From contig CANQRB010000010.1 of the NCBI GenBank assembly GCA_947626145.1, positions 22,575 to 86,574 of the forward strand: a DNA stretch of 64,000 nt, written 5' to 3'. Position 1 is the stretch's first letter. Each line of letters opens with the position of its first letter. Positions 8,215 through 18,965 of the stretch are shown here, in pieces. The stretch comes from an uncultured Clostridia bacterium (lineage in GTDB: Bacteria > Bacillota > Clostridia > UMGS1883). A model generated the notes under the pieces. It searched no databases. It was not told the DNA's origin and worked only from the letters and a program-made list of their open reading frames with translations. The translations under genes and the position numbers were made by a program.

Positions 8215-11200
8215 TTAGTTAGTGTGAGCAAGCTCAATGGCGGGCATGGACTCATAAGAGGGAGAGTCAATCCAGATCGTGTCGCTGGTCATACGCTTGC
8301 TTTCCGCATTTTCGGGATCGTCGGTTCTGTAGAACTGGGCCTTCATCTGAGCGGGGAGCAGGCTGGCGGCGGCGCAGTCGCTGTTGCCGGCCTTATCCTG
8401 AAGCTCGGCCTCCTTCTGAACGTCGGGCACGAAGATGAACATACCGTCGCTGATGTCGCTTACCTCACCGTCGGTGGGTATCTCGGCGAAGAGCAGACCG
8501 TATCCGTCAACCGGACGCTCCACAACGGACTCAGGAGTGGTGGTGTTGGCGTCGTCGTTGGTGACGAAGCGGCCCATTATCTGTACAAAGTTATAAACAG
8601 GGTCGCCGCGATAGGTGCCTACGATTACAAGGCTTCCGGCGGGAATGATCTCGTCCTCAAGCGTGGGATCGGCCGCCTTTTCTTCCTCGGTGTAAACCTC
8701 GCCGTACTGGTAGTCGGCGCTGAGTATGCCCACGGTGGCGTCGGAGTAGAAGTCAACTCTGTCGCCGGGGTAGCCGATGAGCTCGACCTTGCTTCCCTCG
8801 GGAACACCGGTCACAGCTACGGTCTCGGCGTCGTATGTCCAGATGCGGGTGTCGGCGGCGTCGGCGCCGGGCTTGTTGAAGTAGGTGAGGTAATAGCCCT
8901 TGCCCGCATCCGCAAGATTGGTATCAGCGGAGAAGGCGCCCTCCTTGGCGGTGAGGGTCAATGTCTCAGGCTCCCCGGCCTTGCCGGTGGCCTCGTCAAC
9001 CTTCGCAACCGTGCGGGTTACCTCAACCTTGAAGGTTCCCTCTGTGGGAGCGGGAGTTACCTTGATACCGGAAACAGCGGTCTTGGCGTTCATGGTAAAG
9101 GTGGCCGTGCCGTTGGCTGTTTCCAGCGTGTAATCCGTTTCGGGTATTGTTTTGTCATAGGCCACGCGCACCTGACCGGCGTTAACAAGATTTTCATCAA
9201 GGATGCCGCCCATGTTGTCATAGGCCTTTACCTGATACTCAAAGGCCATGTTGTTGGCGGAGCCGATAACGTCGAAGTATTCGTTGCCGTCGGTCACAAA
9301 GGCGATGGTTTCGCCGTTGCGCTTGATCTCATAGCCAAGTACGTCCGCGGAAGGATTGGTGAAGGTTATCTTCACGGTCTTTTCTATGTCGTACTCGGGA
9401 ACCTCGGGAGCGGTCTCGCCCTCGGCAACCTCGGGCATAGTGGGCTTGCGCTCAGCCTCGGGCAGGTCGATGAGGAGGTCTGCCGCGGCAGTGGTAGCGC
9501 CGGGAGCCACGGTGTGACCCGCAAGACGGAGCCTGTAGGACTCGTCGTTCAGGTACTGGATGGAGCGGGTCTCGGCGGGCTTGGCCTCGATAGCCTTAAC
9601 AACGTCCTCGCTGAGCCTCATGCCCCAGCTGTAGAAGAAGTCGCTGAGGTTCTTATTGGCAACGTCGCTGGCAATAAGGGCAATGCGCTCGTCGGGAGTG
9701 TAGGCAACGGTTTCGGCGCCTACCGTACGCTCCTTATAATCGCCCTTCTTCCAGGCGGTGAAGAATTTGTTGTAGAAATCAAAGGGATTGGCCTCATCAT
9801 ACGCCAGATGGAGCTGCCAGTACATGGCCAGCTGAACGAATACGTCGTTGGAGGTGCCGGGCCGTCTGGCGCTTACCTTGTCATATACCTGAGCGTACTT
9901 GTCGCTGAGCTCGAGACGGGTCTTGAGCTTGGTGGACTTGTCTCCGTCATAAGCCTGAAGGGCGATGGAGTAAATGTTGTTGGTCAGCTCGGCGCGGCCT
10001 ATCTTATCCATGTTGTGGCCGACCTCGTGACCGATGCCCCAGCCGAAGAGGCCGTTGCTCTCGTCAGTGTCGGTGAGGGTGGAGGTGGGCCGTCCTGTAA
10101 CAACTCCGCCAACGGAGCCCCAGCCAATGCCCACATGGTTGCCGGCGGCGTACATGAAGGCCTTGCCGAACATCTTCATGTAACGGATGTTCTGACGGCT
10201 CTCCATAACGTTGGGCTTGTCGGCGTCAAAGGTGATCTCGTCGATGCCCTGGATGGCGTTCACAACGTGCATGAACTCCTCCCAGGCGAGTACGTTGTTG
10301 TACAGGGTCTCGGCGGCCTCGTCGTCGCTTGCGCCGGTGGGGAAGATAGCGTTCTTCACCTGAGAAGCGGGCATGGACAGCAGGACGCTTGGCATGGAAA
10401 TCTCGGTGGAATTCAGAATTCTGTAGTCAAGACTGTTGTTGATATACGGAGGGGTTGTAACATAGTCCTTAAGTTCGGTTACGTAAGCGCTTATAGCGGC
10501 CTTGCGGGCCTCAACGCTCATTGTGTTCCAATCCTGGAGCTCAAGCATGGGAATGATCGTGGCGTTTTTGCCGCGCACATGGAGCTTGATCTGGTCGGGA
10601 TGTTCGCCGTCGTAGCGGATGTATACCGAACCGCCGCGCTCCGTGGAGTTGCCGCCCATATTGGGGAACTTAATGCGGTTGCGGCCTTTGTTCAGAGGAA
10701 CGGAGGTCTGCCATGCGTTGGCCTCGCCGTAATACTGGGTGCCAACAAGGGTCACGGGGTGTGTGTCGGCATCCTCGGGAAGCTGGGCGTAAACTACCAG
10801 CGCTCCGTCGGTCAGTTTGCCGCGGTCGGCACGGATGGCGTCGGGGCCGGACCAGCAGGCCACGCCGAGAGGCTGAAGGTCGCTGGCGCTCTGGCCAAAC
10901 TTGTTGGAATCTCTGCCGTTGCTGCGAGAGCGGAAGTCGCTCTTTACATAGCCGTCGGTGGACTTGCCGTTTAACAGAAGCGATGCAAGAGAAAGCTCAT
11001 CAAGAAGGCTGTCCTTGTCAACATAGTAGCCGTCGGAGTTGTTAGCCTGAGAACGGTAGTTGGCTATCTTTCCCTTGGTTTCGTCCACGTTAGCCTTGGC
11101 CTCGTCCGTAAGCTCGGTAAAGGCGTCGTCCTTGAACAGAGCGGCTATATCTTCGGCAAGGGTGTTGCCCTCGTAGAAGAAGAAGTCAGAGAAGGTGCGG

Positions 11201-13617
11201 ACATTGTATGCTTCCTGTTCGGTATCAACAACCATGAATTTCACGTTTGTCTTGTCAAAGGGGAAAATCATGTAACCGTTGATACGGTCGGATACATTAA
11301 CGCTGCCTTCTGTATAGGTGGTAGCCAAAGCGCGCATGGCTGTCCTTTGAGCTTCGTTGAGAGCATTGCCGCTCTTAAGCTGATCGATGTAGCTTGTAAT
11401 TTCGTTATATGCCGCCTCATCGTAAGTCCAGACTCTGTACAGACGGTGGTTGTTACGGTATGTGCCGTCAAGACGAGGGATAGCAAAGAGATAATTCATC
11501 TCATACTGCTGGTCAAACTCGAAAGCTATGCCGCCGTGCTGCCACCACTGTATGGACTGCCAATAGGTAAGAGGATTGTCATCATACAGAACTTTCGGGT
11601 CAAAGGTCTTGCCGTCAGCGGTCTCATTGGGGTCATAGCTGCTGTCCACAAGCCATACGTTTGTTATAGCGGTTTTCTTGTCCAGTCTGTCCTTGGTGGG
11701 AAGCTTGGGGAACTCGATCTTGCTTTCCTTAGGAGTACCGGTATAACGGTCGGACACGGGGCCGAGGCCCTTGTCGTTGCCGACGATGACAAAGATGCTG
11801 TGCTCGCTGTCATTTGTAAGGCCGGTCAGGGTCACGCTGAGAGTGGCCACGTCGGTTGCGCCTTCCTCGCCGGTGAGGCTGTATGCCGTGTAACCGGCAG
11901 CTTTGAGCTCGTCCTCATTTCTGTAAGAGGGATTTTCCGTAAGCACGCCGGTATCCTTGTAATAAACGCGGTAGAAGGAGGTGTTGTCAACTTCCTTCCA
12001 GGATACGCTCAGCTCGCCGCTCTTGACGGTGTTGTCATCCTCGCTGTTTTTAACAACGATCATGGTCGTCTTTTCAGTGGGCGGGCCGCTGGGCTCAGGA
12101 ATGGCGGTTATCGTTTCGGAGCGGATGCTCTCCCAACGTCCGGGACCCTCGTCGCCGCTTACGGCTGTGATGCAGAAGTTGTAGGGGGTCAGGTTGATCA
12201 GGCCGTCAACGGTACCCTTGTTGGTATCGAAGAATACCTGCTTCTCACCCTCACCGGGCTTTTTCGTGTTGGTGTAGTAGATTATGTAGCCGGTAACGTT
12301 GGGATAAGCGTCCCAGGTGAAGTCTATCTTCTCGTTGCCGGGGGCAGCGGTGAGACCGGTCACGGCCATGTTCTGGGAGGCGGGGTTCTCGGGAACGATG
12401 TCCTTAAGGAACTTGATCTCCTGAACTACGGCGAAGGTGGCCTTTCCGTCGGCGCCCTCTACCTTCTCAACATTGATGGTTACCTTCTTGACAGCCACGC
12501 GGCGGCCAAGGTTGATAACGATGTTGCTGCGGCCGGTGTCGCCGTCGGCGGCAAGGGGCTGAACCTCTTCGGGCGTTTCGGTGTTGAAGGGAACCTCCAC
12601 AAAGAAGGTTTCCTTAGTGTCCAGATCCTCGCACTCCACCTTGGCCAGACCGGCGGTAATAGCGCCGGTGACGGAGGGGCTTACGATCTCGATCTGCTCC
12701 ATCTCCACAGGCTCCTCAAAGGTGATGGGGATGGCCACAGGCTCGTCATTCTTGGAGCTGAAAGCGATGGTCTCGGCGTTGTTCTCGGCAAAGAGGTTGG
12801 CCACGTCGCCGGAAACGTCCAAAGTCTGCTCCATCTCTTCCTGAATTTTCTTAACCTCTATGACCTTTGTCATGATAAGGTTGGTGTCATAAATCTCGAT
12901 GGGCTCGTTTGCAAAGCCCGGGCCGCCCTTTTCCTGCGCGGCCTGATGGTTGACATACATGAGGTCAACGATGTCGATTTTGCCGTCACCGTTCAGGTCG
13001 TAAAGGGCGATGTCCTCGGCGGTCTCGCTGCCAAGGGCGCTGCTTATGGCGTCGATGTCGGCCTGATCGATGAGCTCATCGCCGGTAACGTCTCCGAGAG
13101 AGAAGGTGTTGCCGTCCGTACCCAATACGGCTCTCTTGGAATATTTGTCAATTACGATGGGTTCAGAGGTGTAATTCTTATACCCGTCGCCGGTGTACTC
13201 AAGCACGTAATAGGACTCTTTTTCACCTTCTGCGACAGGTTCGTTGACCGGCAGGTTGTTGAACAGTACGTCCATATAGCCGATTTCCTGCTCGGTTGTG
13301 AGCTGAACACCGTCGGTGTTCTTGAGGGTAACAACGGTATCAGCTGAGGTGTTGCCGTTGATTTTCGCCTCGCGAAGCAATGTTCCATTTTCATCACGAA
13401 GGAAAACGTTGATGTTTTTGGTGCTGACTAAGTCCGTGCGCTGAGGGTAGTCAAATCTCAGCGTGGCAGTGATCGTGCCGTAAGACTCCACAACAGTCTC
13501 GGTACCGGTACCGGGTTCGGGGGCCGCCTCCTCCGCAAAGCTCGCCATGGGCGCCATGGTGAACACGAAGGCAAGACAGATCACTAATGCCAGAAGTCTC
13601 GTCTTTTTCACATACAT
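8215..13617 (-). CDS. Secreted multidomain M60 (enhancin-like) metallopeptidase with dockerin, FN3 and discoidin-like modules
   Basis: An 1800-aa exported protein. A signal peptide (about 1-28) is followed by a prealbumin-like beta region. A type I dockerin lies at about 172-228 with two calcium-loop repeats (GDVTGDELIDQADIDAI and YDLNGDGKIDIVDLMYVN). Two fibronectin-III-like domains lie at about 415-515 and 535-635, and a discoidin-like carbohydrate-binding segment near 650-830 (DDNPLTYWQSIQWW). The peptidase domain follows with the gluzincin motif HEVGHNMD (His1197, Glu1198, His1201) and a third ligand Glu1210, matching the M60 pattern HExGH-x8-E. The tail has further FN3-like modules. M60 enzymes known in gut bacteria attack O-glycosylated mucins and glycoproteins, so that is the likely role. 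The dockerin sits near the N-terminus, which is unusual. RBS AAAGGAG; promoter about 190 bp upstream. Confidence 0.88.
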   Translation of the reverse strand: MYVKKTRLLALVICLAFVFTMAPMASFAEEAAPEPGTGTETVVESYGTITATLRFDYPQRTDLVSTKNINVFLRDENGTLLREAKINGNTSADTVVTLKNTDGVQLTTEQEIGYMDVLFNNLPVNEPVAEGEKESYYVLEYTGDGYKNYTSEPIVIDKYSKRAVLGTDGNTFSLGDVTGDELIDQADIDAISSALGSETAEDIALYDLNGDGKIDIVDLMYVNHQAAQEKGGPGFANEPIEIYDTNLIMTKVIEVKKIQEEMEQTLDVSGDVANLFAENNAETIAFSSKNDEPVAIPITFEEPVEMEQIEIVSPSVTGAITAGLAKVECEDLDTKETFFVEVPFNTETPEEVQPLAADGDTGRSNIVINLGRRVAVKKVTINVEKVEGADGKATFAVVQEIKFLKDIVPENPASQNMAVTGLTAAPGNEKIDFTWDAYPNVTGYIIYYTNTKKPGEGEKQVFFDTNKGTVDGLINLTPYNFCITAVSGDEGPGRWESIRSETITAIPEPSGPPTEKTTMIVVKNSEDDNTVKSGELSVSWKEVDNTSFYRVYYKDTGVLTENPSYRNEDELKAAGYTAYSLTGEEGATDVATLSVTLTGLTNDSEHSIFVIVGNDKGLGPVSDRYTGTPKESKIEFPKLPTKDRLDKKTAITNVWLVDSSYDPNETADGKTFDPKVLYDDNPLTYWQSIQWWQHGGIAFEFDQQYEMNYLFAIPRLDGTYRNNHRLYRVWTYDEAAYNEITSYIDQLKSGNALNEAQRTAMRALATTYTEGSVNVSDRINGYMIFPFDKTNVKFMVVDTEQEAYNVRTFSDFFFYEGNTLAEDIAALFKDDAFTELTDEAKANVDETKGKIANYRSQANNSDGYYVDKDSLLDELSLASLLLNGKSTDGYVKSDFRSRSNGRDSNKFGQSASDLQPLGVACWSGPDAIRADRGKLTDGALVVYAQLPEDADTHPVTLVGTQYYGEANAWQTSVPLNKGRNRIKFPNMGGNSTERGGSVYIRYDGEHPDQIKLHVRGKNATIIPMLELQDWNTMSVEARKAAISAYVTELKDYVTTPPYINNSLDYRILNSTEISMPSVLLSMPASQVKNAIFPTGASDDEAAETLYNNVLAWEEFMHVVNAIQGIDEITFDADKPNVMESRQNIRYMKMFGKAFMYAAGNHVGIGWGSVGGVVTGRPTSTLTDTDESNGLFGWGIGHEVGHNMDKIGRAELTNNIYSIALQAYDGDKSTKLKTRLELSDKYAQVYDKVSARRPGTSNDVFVQLAMYWQLHLAYDEANPFDFYNKFFTAWKKGDYKERTVGAETVAYTPDERIALIASDVANKNLSDFFYSWGMRLSEDVVKAIEAKPAETRSIQYLNDESYRLRLAGHTVAPGATTAAADLLIDLPEAERKPTMPEVAEGETAPEVPEYDIEKTVKITFTNPSADVLGYEIKRNGETIAFVTDGNEYFDVIGSANNMAFEYQVKAYDNMGGILDENLVNAGQVRVAYDKTIPETDYTLETANGTATFTMNAKTAVSGIKVTPAPTEGTFKVEVTRTVAKVDEATGKAGEPETLTLTAKEGAFSADTNLADAGKGYYLTYFNKPGADAADTRIWTYDAETVAVTGVPEGSKVELIGYPGDRVDFYSDATVGILSADYQYGEVYTEEEKAADPTLEDEIIPAGSLVIVGTYRGDPVYNFVQIMGRFVTNDDANTTTPESVVERPVDGYGLLFAEIPTDGEVSDISDGMFIFVPDVQKEAELQDKAGNSDCAAASLLPAQMKAQFYRTDDPENAESKRMTSDTIWIDSPSYESMPAIELAHTN

Positions 13618-13809
13618 TTCTCCTTTACATTTTTAGTCAACACCGCACAAAGACCGCCGATCGCCGCTCTGTAATTTACTTTAAACGCTTCCGTAATTTA
13701 AAGAAATTTAAAGGACGATCACACAATACCGTATAAAACCGGTGCCCGGTATGGGGGCGGTTCCGGTGAGGTGCTGCTTTAACTGATTTGGGCGGTTAAC
13801 GCCACAGGT

Positions 13810-13838
13810 ATTATATCATATAAACGGTAATAATGCAA
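13810..13838 (-). promoter_or_regulatory. Sigma-A promoter of the dockerin-M60 operon
   Basis: On the minus strand TTGCAT, a 17-bp spacer and TATAAT form a near-consensus promoter. Transcription would begin near 13803, giving a 5' untranslated leader of about 185 nt. The leader contains a small GC-rich palindrome (ACCGGTGCCCGGT) but nothing I can assign to a known riboswitch. The rest of this 342-bp divergent gap holds no gene; AT-rich sequence near 13880-13920 probably supplies the promoter of the plus-strand 3D-domain gene. Confidence 0.75.
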
Positions 13839-13959
13839 CATAATTTTTCCAAAATGAGAAGGATTTTTTTAATAAATGTTGTATATTTTACTATATAAGA
13901 TGTTGTTTAGTATACTACACATTGTGTTTGAATACAATATGGCATAAGGAGGCGGGAAC

Positions 13960-14397
13960 ATGACGAATTATCGCGGGAGCGCCGGACAGAACCGGCATTT
14001 GAAAATGGCGGCCATATTCGGCGCGCTGGCCGTTCTGACTTTGGCGGTGACCCGCTGCGGCGGCAGGGGAGAATACATAGGCACCTTTGACCTGAGTCAC
14101 TATTGCCTTGAGGTCTGGAACGGCAGCCATATTTGCGGCAATTCCGCCTACGGCTGCGGGGGCGACAGACTTGTCCCCGGCAAATCACTGGCCGTGCCCG
14201 CCGACGTGCTCGAAAAATACCCCGTCGGCACCAAGGTTGTGCTGGTTTATCCCGACGGTAAGGAGGAACACCTGATCATACAGGACACCGGACGGGCCCT
14301 TGGTGAGCTTGGGCGGCTGGATATGCCGGTGTACTCCCACAGCGAGGCCTTGGAGCTTGGCGTGGTGGAGAATGTGAAGCTTTATGCGGCAAAATGA
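13960..14397 (+). CDS. Membrane-anchored 3D-domain protein (double-psi beta-barrel)
   Basis: A 145-aa protein with one N-terminal hydrophobic segment (about residues 16-31, AAIFGALAVLTLAVTRCGG). It continues with a 3D domain, the Asp-rich beta-barrel found in cell-wall lytic or resuscitation-type proteins. The diagnostic pieces are GTFDLSHYC, then VPGKSLAVPADV, VGTKVVLVYPDG and the active-site-like IIQDTGRAL with RLDMPVYSHSEALELG. By family it would act on or bind peptidoglycan outside the membrane. The lone Cys after the helix could be a lipobox cysteine, but the context (TRCGG) is a poor match. RBS AAGGAGG lies 7 bases before the ATG. It appears monocistronic and is followed by a miniature element containing a terminator-like hairpin. 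Confidence 0.8.
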   Translation: MTNYRGSAGQNRHLKMAAIFGALAVLTLAVTRCGGRGEYIGTFDLSHYCLEVWNGSHICGNSAYGCGGDRLVPGKSLAVPADVLEKYPVGTKVVLVYPDGKEEHLIIQDTGRALGELGRLDMPVYSHSEALELGVVENVKLYAAK

Positions 14398-14446
14398 AAA
14401 ATGTAAAATGGGGGGTAAAAAACTCGCAATGTAATCTGGAGGCACA

Positions 14447-14732
14447 GGGGCTGTCCAAAAAAATCGTGCAGAACGGACGAAAATCAGCCCGCGCAGGCGG
14501 CCCATGCCGCCGAGCAGGCCCTCCCGACGGCGTACAAAGGTACGCCGAGAGGTGATGTTCGTTCGTAGTTCAAGGGCACAAAAACAAAAGAAAAACCGTC
14601 GTTTCGAAAAACGGCGGTTTTTCCACATTAATTCATGGGTTTAATTTTATTGTCGGACTTAACAACACGTAAATTTCGCTCATATAATGGCTTTCAGCCC
14701 TTGAACGGTCTGCGCCATTTTTTTACAGCCCC
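14447..14732. mobile_element. Miniature inverted-repeat element, copy 1 (about 286 bp)
   Basis: One of two closely similar copies in the window (the other is at 18681-18965). The outer ends are imperfect inverted repeats: the left end begins GGGGCTGTCCAAAAAAAT and the right end read in reverse begins GGGGCTGTAAAAAAATG. Both then run into GCAGA-CCG/ACG-like sequence. Inside are further palindromes (GGACGAAAATC against its complement, and TTCAAGGGC against GCCCTTGAA) and a strong hairpin AAACCGTCGTTT...AACGGCGGTTTTT that should terminate transcription. Similarity with copy 2 also extends about 32 bp to the left of the repeat. No transposase is encoded, so movement would need one supplied in trans. 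It fills the gap between two convergent genes. Confidence 0.75.
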
Positions 14733-14748
14733 TATTTTAATGGCAAAT

Positions 14749-16122
<1,374 letters not shown>

Positions 16123-16209
16123 TTACCCCGCCCGCCTTCACTGTCGGACAGGGCCGCGCCGAAACGGCCTTCACCCCTTTGTGACCGCCATCTCCACACT
16201 TTGAAAAAA

Positions 16210-16238
16210 ATTATACCACAGGTTTCACAAAATTGCAA
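16210..16238 (-). promoter_or_regulatory. Sigma-A promoter of gdhA
   Basis: Minus-strand TTGCAA, 17-bp spacer, TATAAT. It leaves a leader of about 115 nt before the gdhA start; no regulatory structure was recognised in it. Confidence 0.75.
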
Positions 16239-16282
16239 GTTTTTTTATTGCAAAAATTATGCAAAAAATTTCTCTTTTTCTA

Positions 16283-16336
16283 TTGACATACGTATGAATA
16301 TGTGATACTATGAATATATGAACAGTTGTTCACATG
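16283..16336 (+). promoter_or_regulatory. Promoter and SmtB/ArsR-type metal-responsive operator
   Basis: TTGACA, a 17-bp spacer and TACTAT form the promoter. Immediately downstream of the -10 is ATATGAACA-GT-TGTTCACAT, a near-perfect inverted repeat with the TGAACA-N2-TGTTCA core known from SmtB, CadC and ZiaR operators. A second palindrome, CATACGTATG, overlaps the end of the -35. Binding of the metal-free regulator here would block initiation, giving autoregulation of the arsR-like/P1B-ATPase operon and derepression by metal. Confidence 0.85.
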
Positions 16337-16354
16337 ATGAGAGGAGGAATTAAA

Positions 16355-16750
16355 ATGACGGATAATTACAGCAATCTCGAAGAAAACAACGTTGACCGCT
16401 GCGAGGAGACCGTCACCCATGGCGATAAGGTGGAGCGGGCCAAAAGTCTGCTGCCCGACGACGATATGCTTTTTGAGCTGAGCGAGTTTTTCAAGCTCTT
16501 CGGCGACAGCACGAGGATAAAGATACTTGAAACCCTGAACGGCAGCGAGCTGTGCGTCTGTGACATTTCGGCGGTGGTTGGGGTCAGCCAGTCCGGCGTC
16601 AGCCACCAGCTCCGGCTGCTTCGCCAAAACAGGCTTGTCAAGACCACAAAGGTGGGCAAGGAAAGCTATTACACCCTCGACGATGAGCACATCGGCGATA
16701 TAATAAAGATAGGTATGAACCACATCAACGAGAGGAGGGCGGGCCTGTGA
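16355..16750 (+). CDS. ArsR/SmtB-family metal-sensing repressor
   Basis: A 131-aa winged-helix repressor; the ORF track begins 7 codons earlier, but GAGGAGG 7 bases before this ATG favours the start given. It carries both classic metal sites of the family. The alpha-3 motif ELCVCDI has Cys67 and Cys69 (CadC-like Cd/Pb site). The alpha-5 site is Asp110, His112, His123, Glu126, which has exactly the 0/+2/+13/+16 spacing of the SmtB zinc site. The N-terminus adds Cys and His (DRCEETVTHGD). The recognition helix is VSQSGVSHQLRLL. The gene overlaps the P-type ATPase by 4 bp and has an SmtB-like operator at its promoter. It should sense Zn(II) and/or Cd(II)/Pb(II) and derepress efflux. Confidence 0.93.
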   Translation: MTDNYSNLEENNVDRCEETVTHGDKVERAKSLLPDDDMLFELSEFFKLFGDSTRIKILETLNGSELCVCDISAVVGVSQSGVSHQLRLLRQNRLVKTTKVGKESYYTLDDEHIGDIIKIGMNHINERRAGL

Positions 16751-18618
16751 GCAAGCATGAACACGAGCATGAGCATGAGCACGGCTGCTGCTGCGGCTGT
16801 GACCACTGCCACGAGGATGAGCATGAAAGCAAATTCCTTCTTCCCCGGCTCCTGATCGCTTTTATCCTGATGGCCGTGGCATGGGTTTTGGAGAAACATG
16901 TGAGCTGGTATTTCACTTTGCCCGTTTACATTATTGCATACGCCGTGGCCGGATATGACACGGTCATAAGCGCGGTCAGGGGACTGCTCAAAGGACACGG
17001 CTTCGACGAGTGCTTCCTCATGACCGTGGCCACGGTGGGAGCCTTTTGCATCGGCGACTTCACCGAGGGCGTGGCGGTAATGATATTCTACGGCCTTGGC
17101 GAGTATATTCAGGATCTGGCCGTGGACAGGAGCAGCGGCAGCATTAATTCCCTTATACGTATGCGGCCCGACCATGCGGCCATCTACGAAAACGGCGTAA
17201 AAACCGTGGTTTCCCCCTCCGAGGTAAAGGTGGGTCAGGTCATTGCCGTTGCCCCAGGCGAGCGCGTGCCCCTTGACGGGGTTCTCCTTTCTCCCGCCGC
17301 CACAGCCGACACTCAGGCCGTCACCGGCGAGAGTGTTCCTCGGGACTACTCCGAGGGCGACGAGATAATTTCGGGCATAATCAATATGAAGTCCGAGATA
17401 TTGATAAAGGTCACCCACGCCCTCAAGGACTCCTCCACGGAGCGCATTTTCCGCATGGTGACGGAGGCCAGAGAAAAAAAGAGCCGCAGCGAACGGTTCA
17501 TAACCCGCTTTGCGAAGATATACACCCCCGCCGTGGTGGGCGCGGCGGCGTTACTGGCCTTTATCCCGCCGATTTTTCTGGGAAATTTTGCCGAATGGCT
17601 CCATCGCGGCCTGATCTTCCTTGTGGCATCCTGCCCCTGCGCGATTGTGCTGAGCGTACCCCTGACCTATTTTGCGGGCATGGGTCTTGCCTCGAGGAAC
17701 GGCGTGCTTTTCAAGGGCGGGGCCTACCTTGAGCGTCTGGCCGGTATTGATACCGTGGCCTTTGACAAGACGGGCACCCTTACCGTTGGACGTCCGGAGA
17801 TAGTAAAAGTCTGTCCGGCTTCCGGCCTTACCGAGGCGGAGCTTTTGCATCTGGCGGCCCACGCCGAGTCAAAGTCGGAGCACCCCATAGCCGCCGCCAT
17901 AGCCGCAAAGGGCACCTGCGACAGCTGTGAGGTAACGGATTTCACCGAACTCACAGGCGGCATATCCGCCAAGGTCAACAGTATACAGCTTGTGGCCGGC
18001 AATACCGCTCTCACCGGCGTTGAGAACGACGGCCCCTACACCGCCGTCCATGTGCTGCGGGACGGGGAGTATATCGGCTCGGTCTATCTGGCCGACACCC
18101 CGAGGGAGGATGCGGCGTCGGCGGTCAGTGAGCTTAAACGCATGAAGATTACTCCGGTCATGATAACCGGCGACAACGCCTCCGCGGCGGATGAGACAGC
18201 GGCGAGGCTCGGCGTCGCCAAGGTGTATTCGCAGGTGCTGCCCGAGGAAAAGCTCAGCATAATTAAGGGCCTCAACGGCACGGTGGCCTTTGTGGGCGAC
18301 GGCATCAACGACGCTCCGGCCCTGAGCGGAGCGGACATAGGCATCGCCATGGGCGGTATGGGCCGCGAGGCGGCAATGGAGGCCGCCGACGTGGTTATAA
18401 TGGATGACGCGCCCTCAAAGGTGCCGCTGGCGGTGCGCATCGCCGGAAAAGTGAATAAGACTGCCGTTTTCAACATCGTCTTTGCCTTGAGCTTCAAGGC
18501 CCTTGTTTTGATACTCGGGGCGCTGGGCATAGCGAATATGTGGCTTGCGGTGTTCGCCGACGTTGGCGTGGCGCTAATCGCCGTGGCCGTGGCCGTTCTG
18601 CGGTGCAGAAAGGTATAA
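16747..18618 (+). CDS. P1B-type heavy-metal ATPase, Zn/Cd/Pb-exporting type
   Basis: A 623-aa cation pump that exports divalent soft metals across the membrane at the cost of ATP. Motifs run in order: actuator TGES, the transmembrane metal motif CPC (residues 296-298, SCPCAIVLS), the phosphorylation site DKTGTLT (Asp340), SEHPIAAAI and the hinge GDGINDAPALS. The first 28 residues form a metal-binding tail of repeated HEHEH followed by CCCGCDHC, in place of the ferredoxin-like HMA domain usual in ZntA/CadA. The GTG start overlaps the repressor stop by 4 bp, so the two are translationally coupled and share the metal-responsive promoter. The symbol zntA or cadA would fit, but the exact metal preference cannot be fixed from sequence. 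Confidence 0.93.
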   Translation: MSKHEHEHEHEHGCCCGCDHCHEDEHESKFLLPRLLIAFILMAVAWVLEKHVSWYFTLPVYIIAYAVAGYDTVISAVRGLLKGHGFDECFLMTVATVGAFCIGDFTEGVAVMIFYGLGEYIQDLAVDRSSGSINSLIRMRPDHAAIYENGVKTVVSPSEVKVGQVIAVAPGERVPLDGVLLSPAATADTQAVTGESVPRDYSEGDEIISGIINMKSEILIKVTHALKDSSTERIFRMVTEAREKKSRSERFITRFAKIYTPAVVGAAALLAFIPPIFLGNFAEWLHRGLIFLVASCPCAIVLSVPLTYFAGMGLASRNGVLFKGGAYLERLAGIDTVAFDKTGTLTVGRPEIVKVCPASGLTEAELLHLAAHAESKSEHPIAAAIAAKGTCDSCEVTDFTELTGGISAKVNSIQLVAGNTALTGVENDGPYTAVHVLRDGEYIGSVYLADTPREDAASAVSELKRMKITPVMITGDNASAADETAARLGVAKVYSQVLPEEKLSIIKGLNGTVAFVGDGINDAPALSGADIGIAMGGMGREAAMEAADVVIMDDAPSKVPLAVRIAGKVNKTAVFNIVFALSFKALVLILGALGIANMWLAVFADVGVALIAVAVAVLRCRKV

Positions 18619-18680
18619 TATATAAGTAAAAATATAAGTTCGGAGCCGTAAAAAAACTCACAATGTAATCCGGAGGCACT

Positions 18681-18965
18681 GGGGCTGTCCAAAAAATCGT
18701 GCAGAACGGACGAAAATCAGCCCGCGCAGGCGGCCCCTGCCGCCGAGCAGGCCCTCCCGACGGCGTACACAGGTACGCCGAGTGGTGATTTTCGTTCGTA
18801 GTTCAAGGGCATAAATTATAAAGAAAAACCGCCGTTTCAAAAAACGGCGGTTTTTCCACATTAGTCATAACTATTTAACTTTTGTCATTTGACTTTTCAA
18901 CACTTAAGTTTGTTTTAAATTAATCCCTATGCCCTTGAACGATCTGCGCCATTTTTTTACAGCCC
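18681..18965. mobile_element. Miniature inverted-repeat element, copy 2 (about 285 bp)
   Basis: The second copy of the element at 14447-14732. The left two thirds are nearly identical (GGGGCTGTCCAAAAAATCGT onward, including the GAACGGACGAAAATCAGCCC segment and the AAAACGGCGGTTTTTCC hairpin). The AT-rich part after the hairpin has diverged. The right end CCATTTTTTTACAGCCC is again shared. It ends exactly at the stop codon of the minus-strand AraC-type gene and begins 62 bp after the ATPase gene, so like copy 1 it separates two convergent genes. The short ORFs seen inside both copies (beginning MWKNRRF on the minus strand) are by-products of the shared sequence. Confidence 0.75.
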
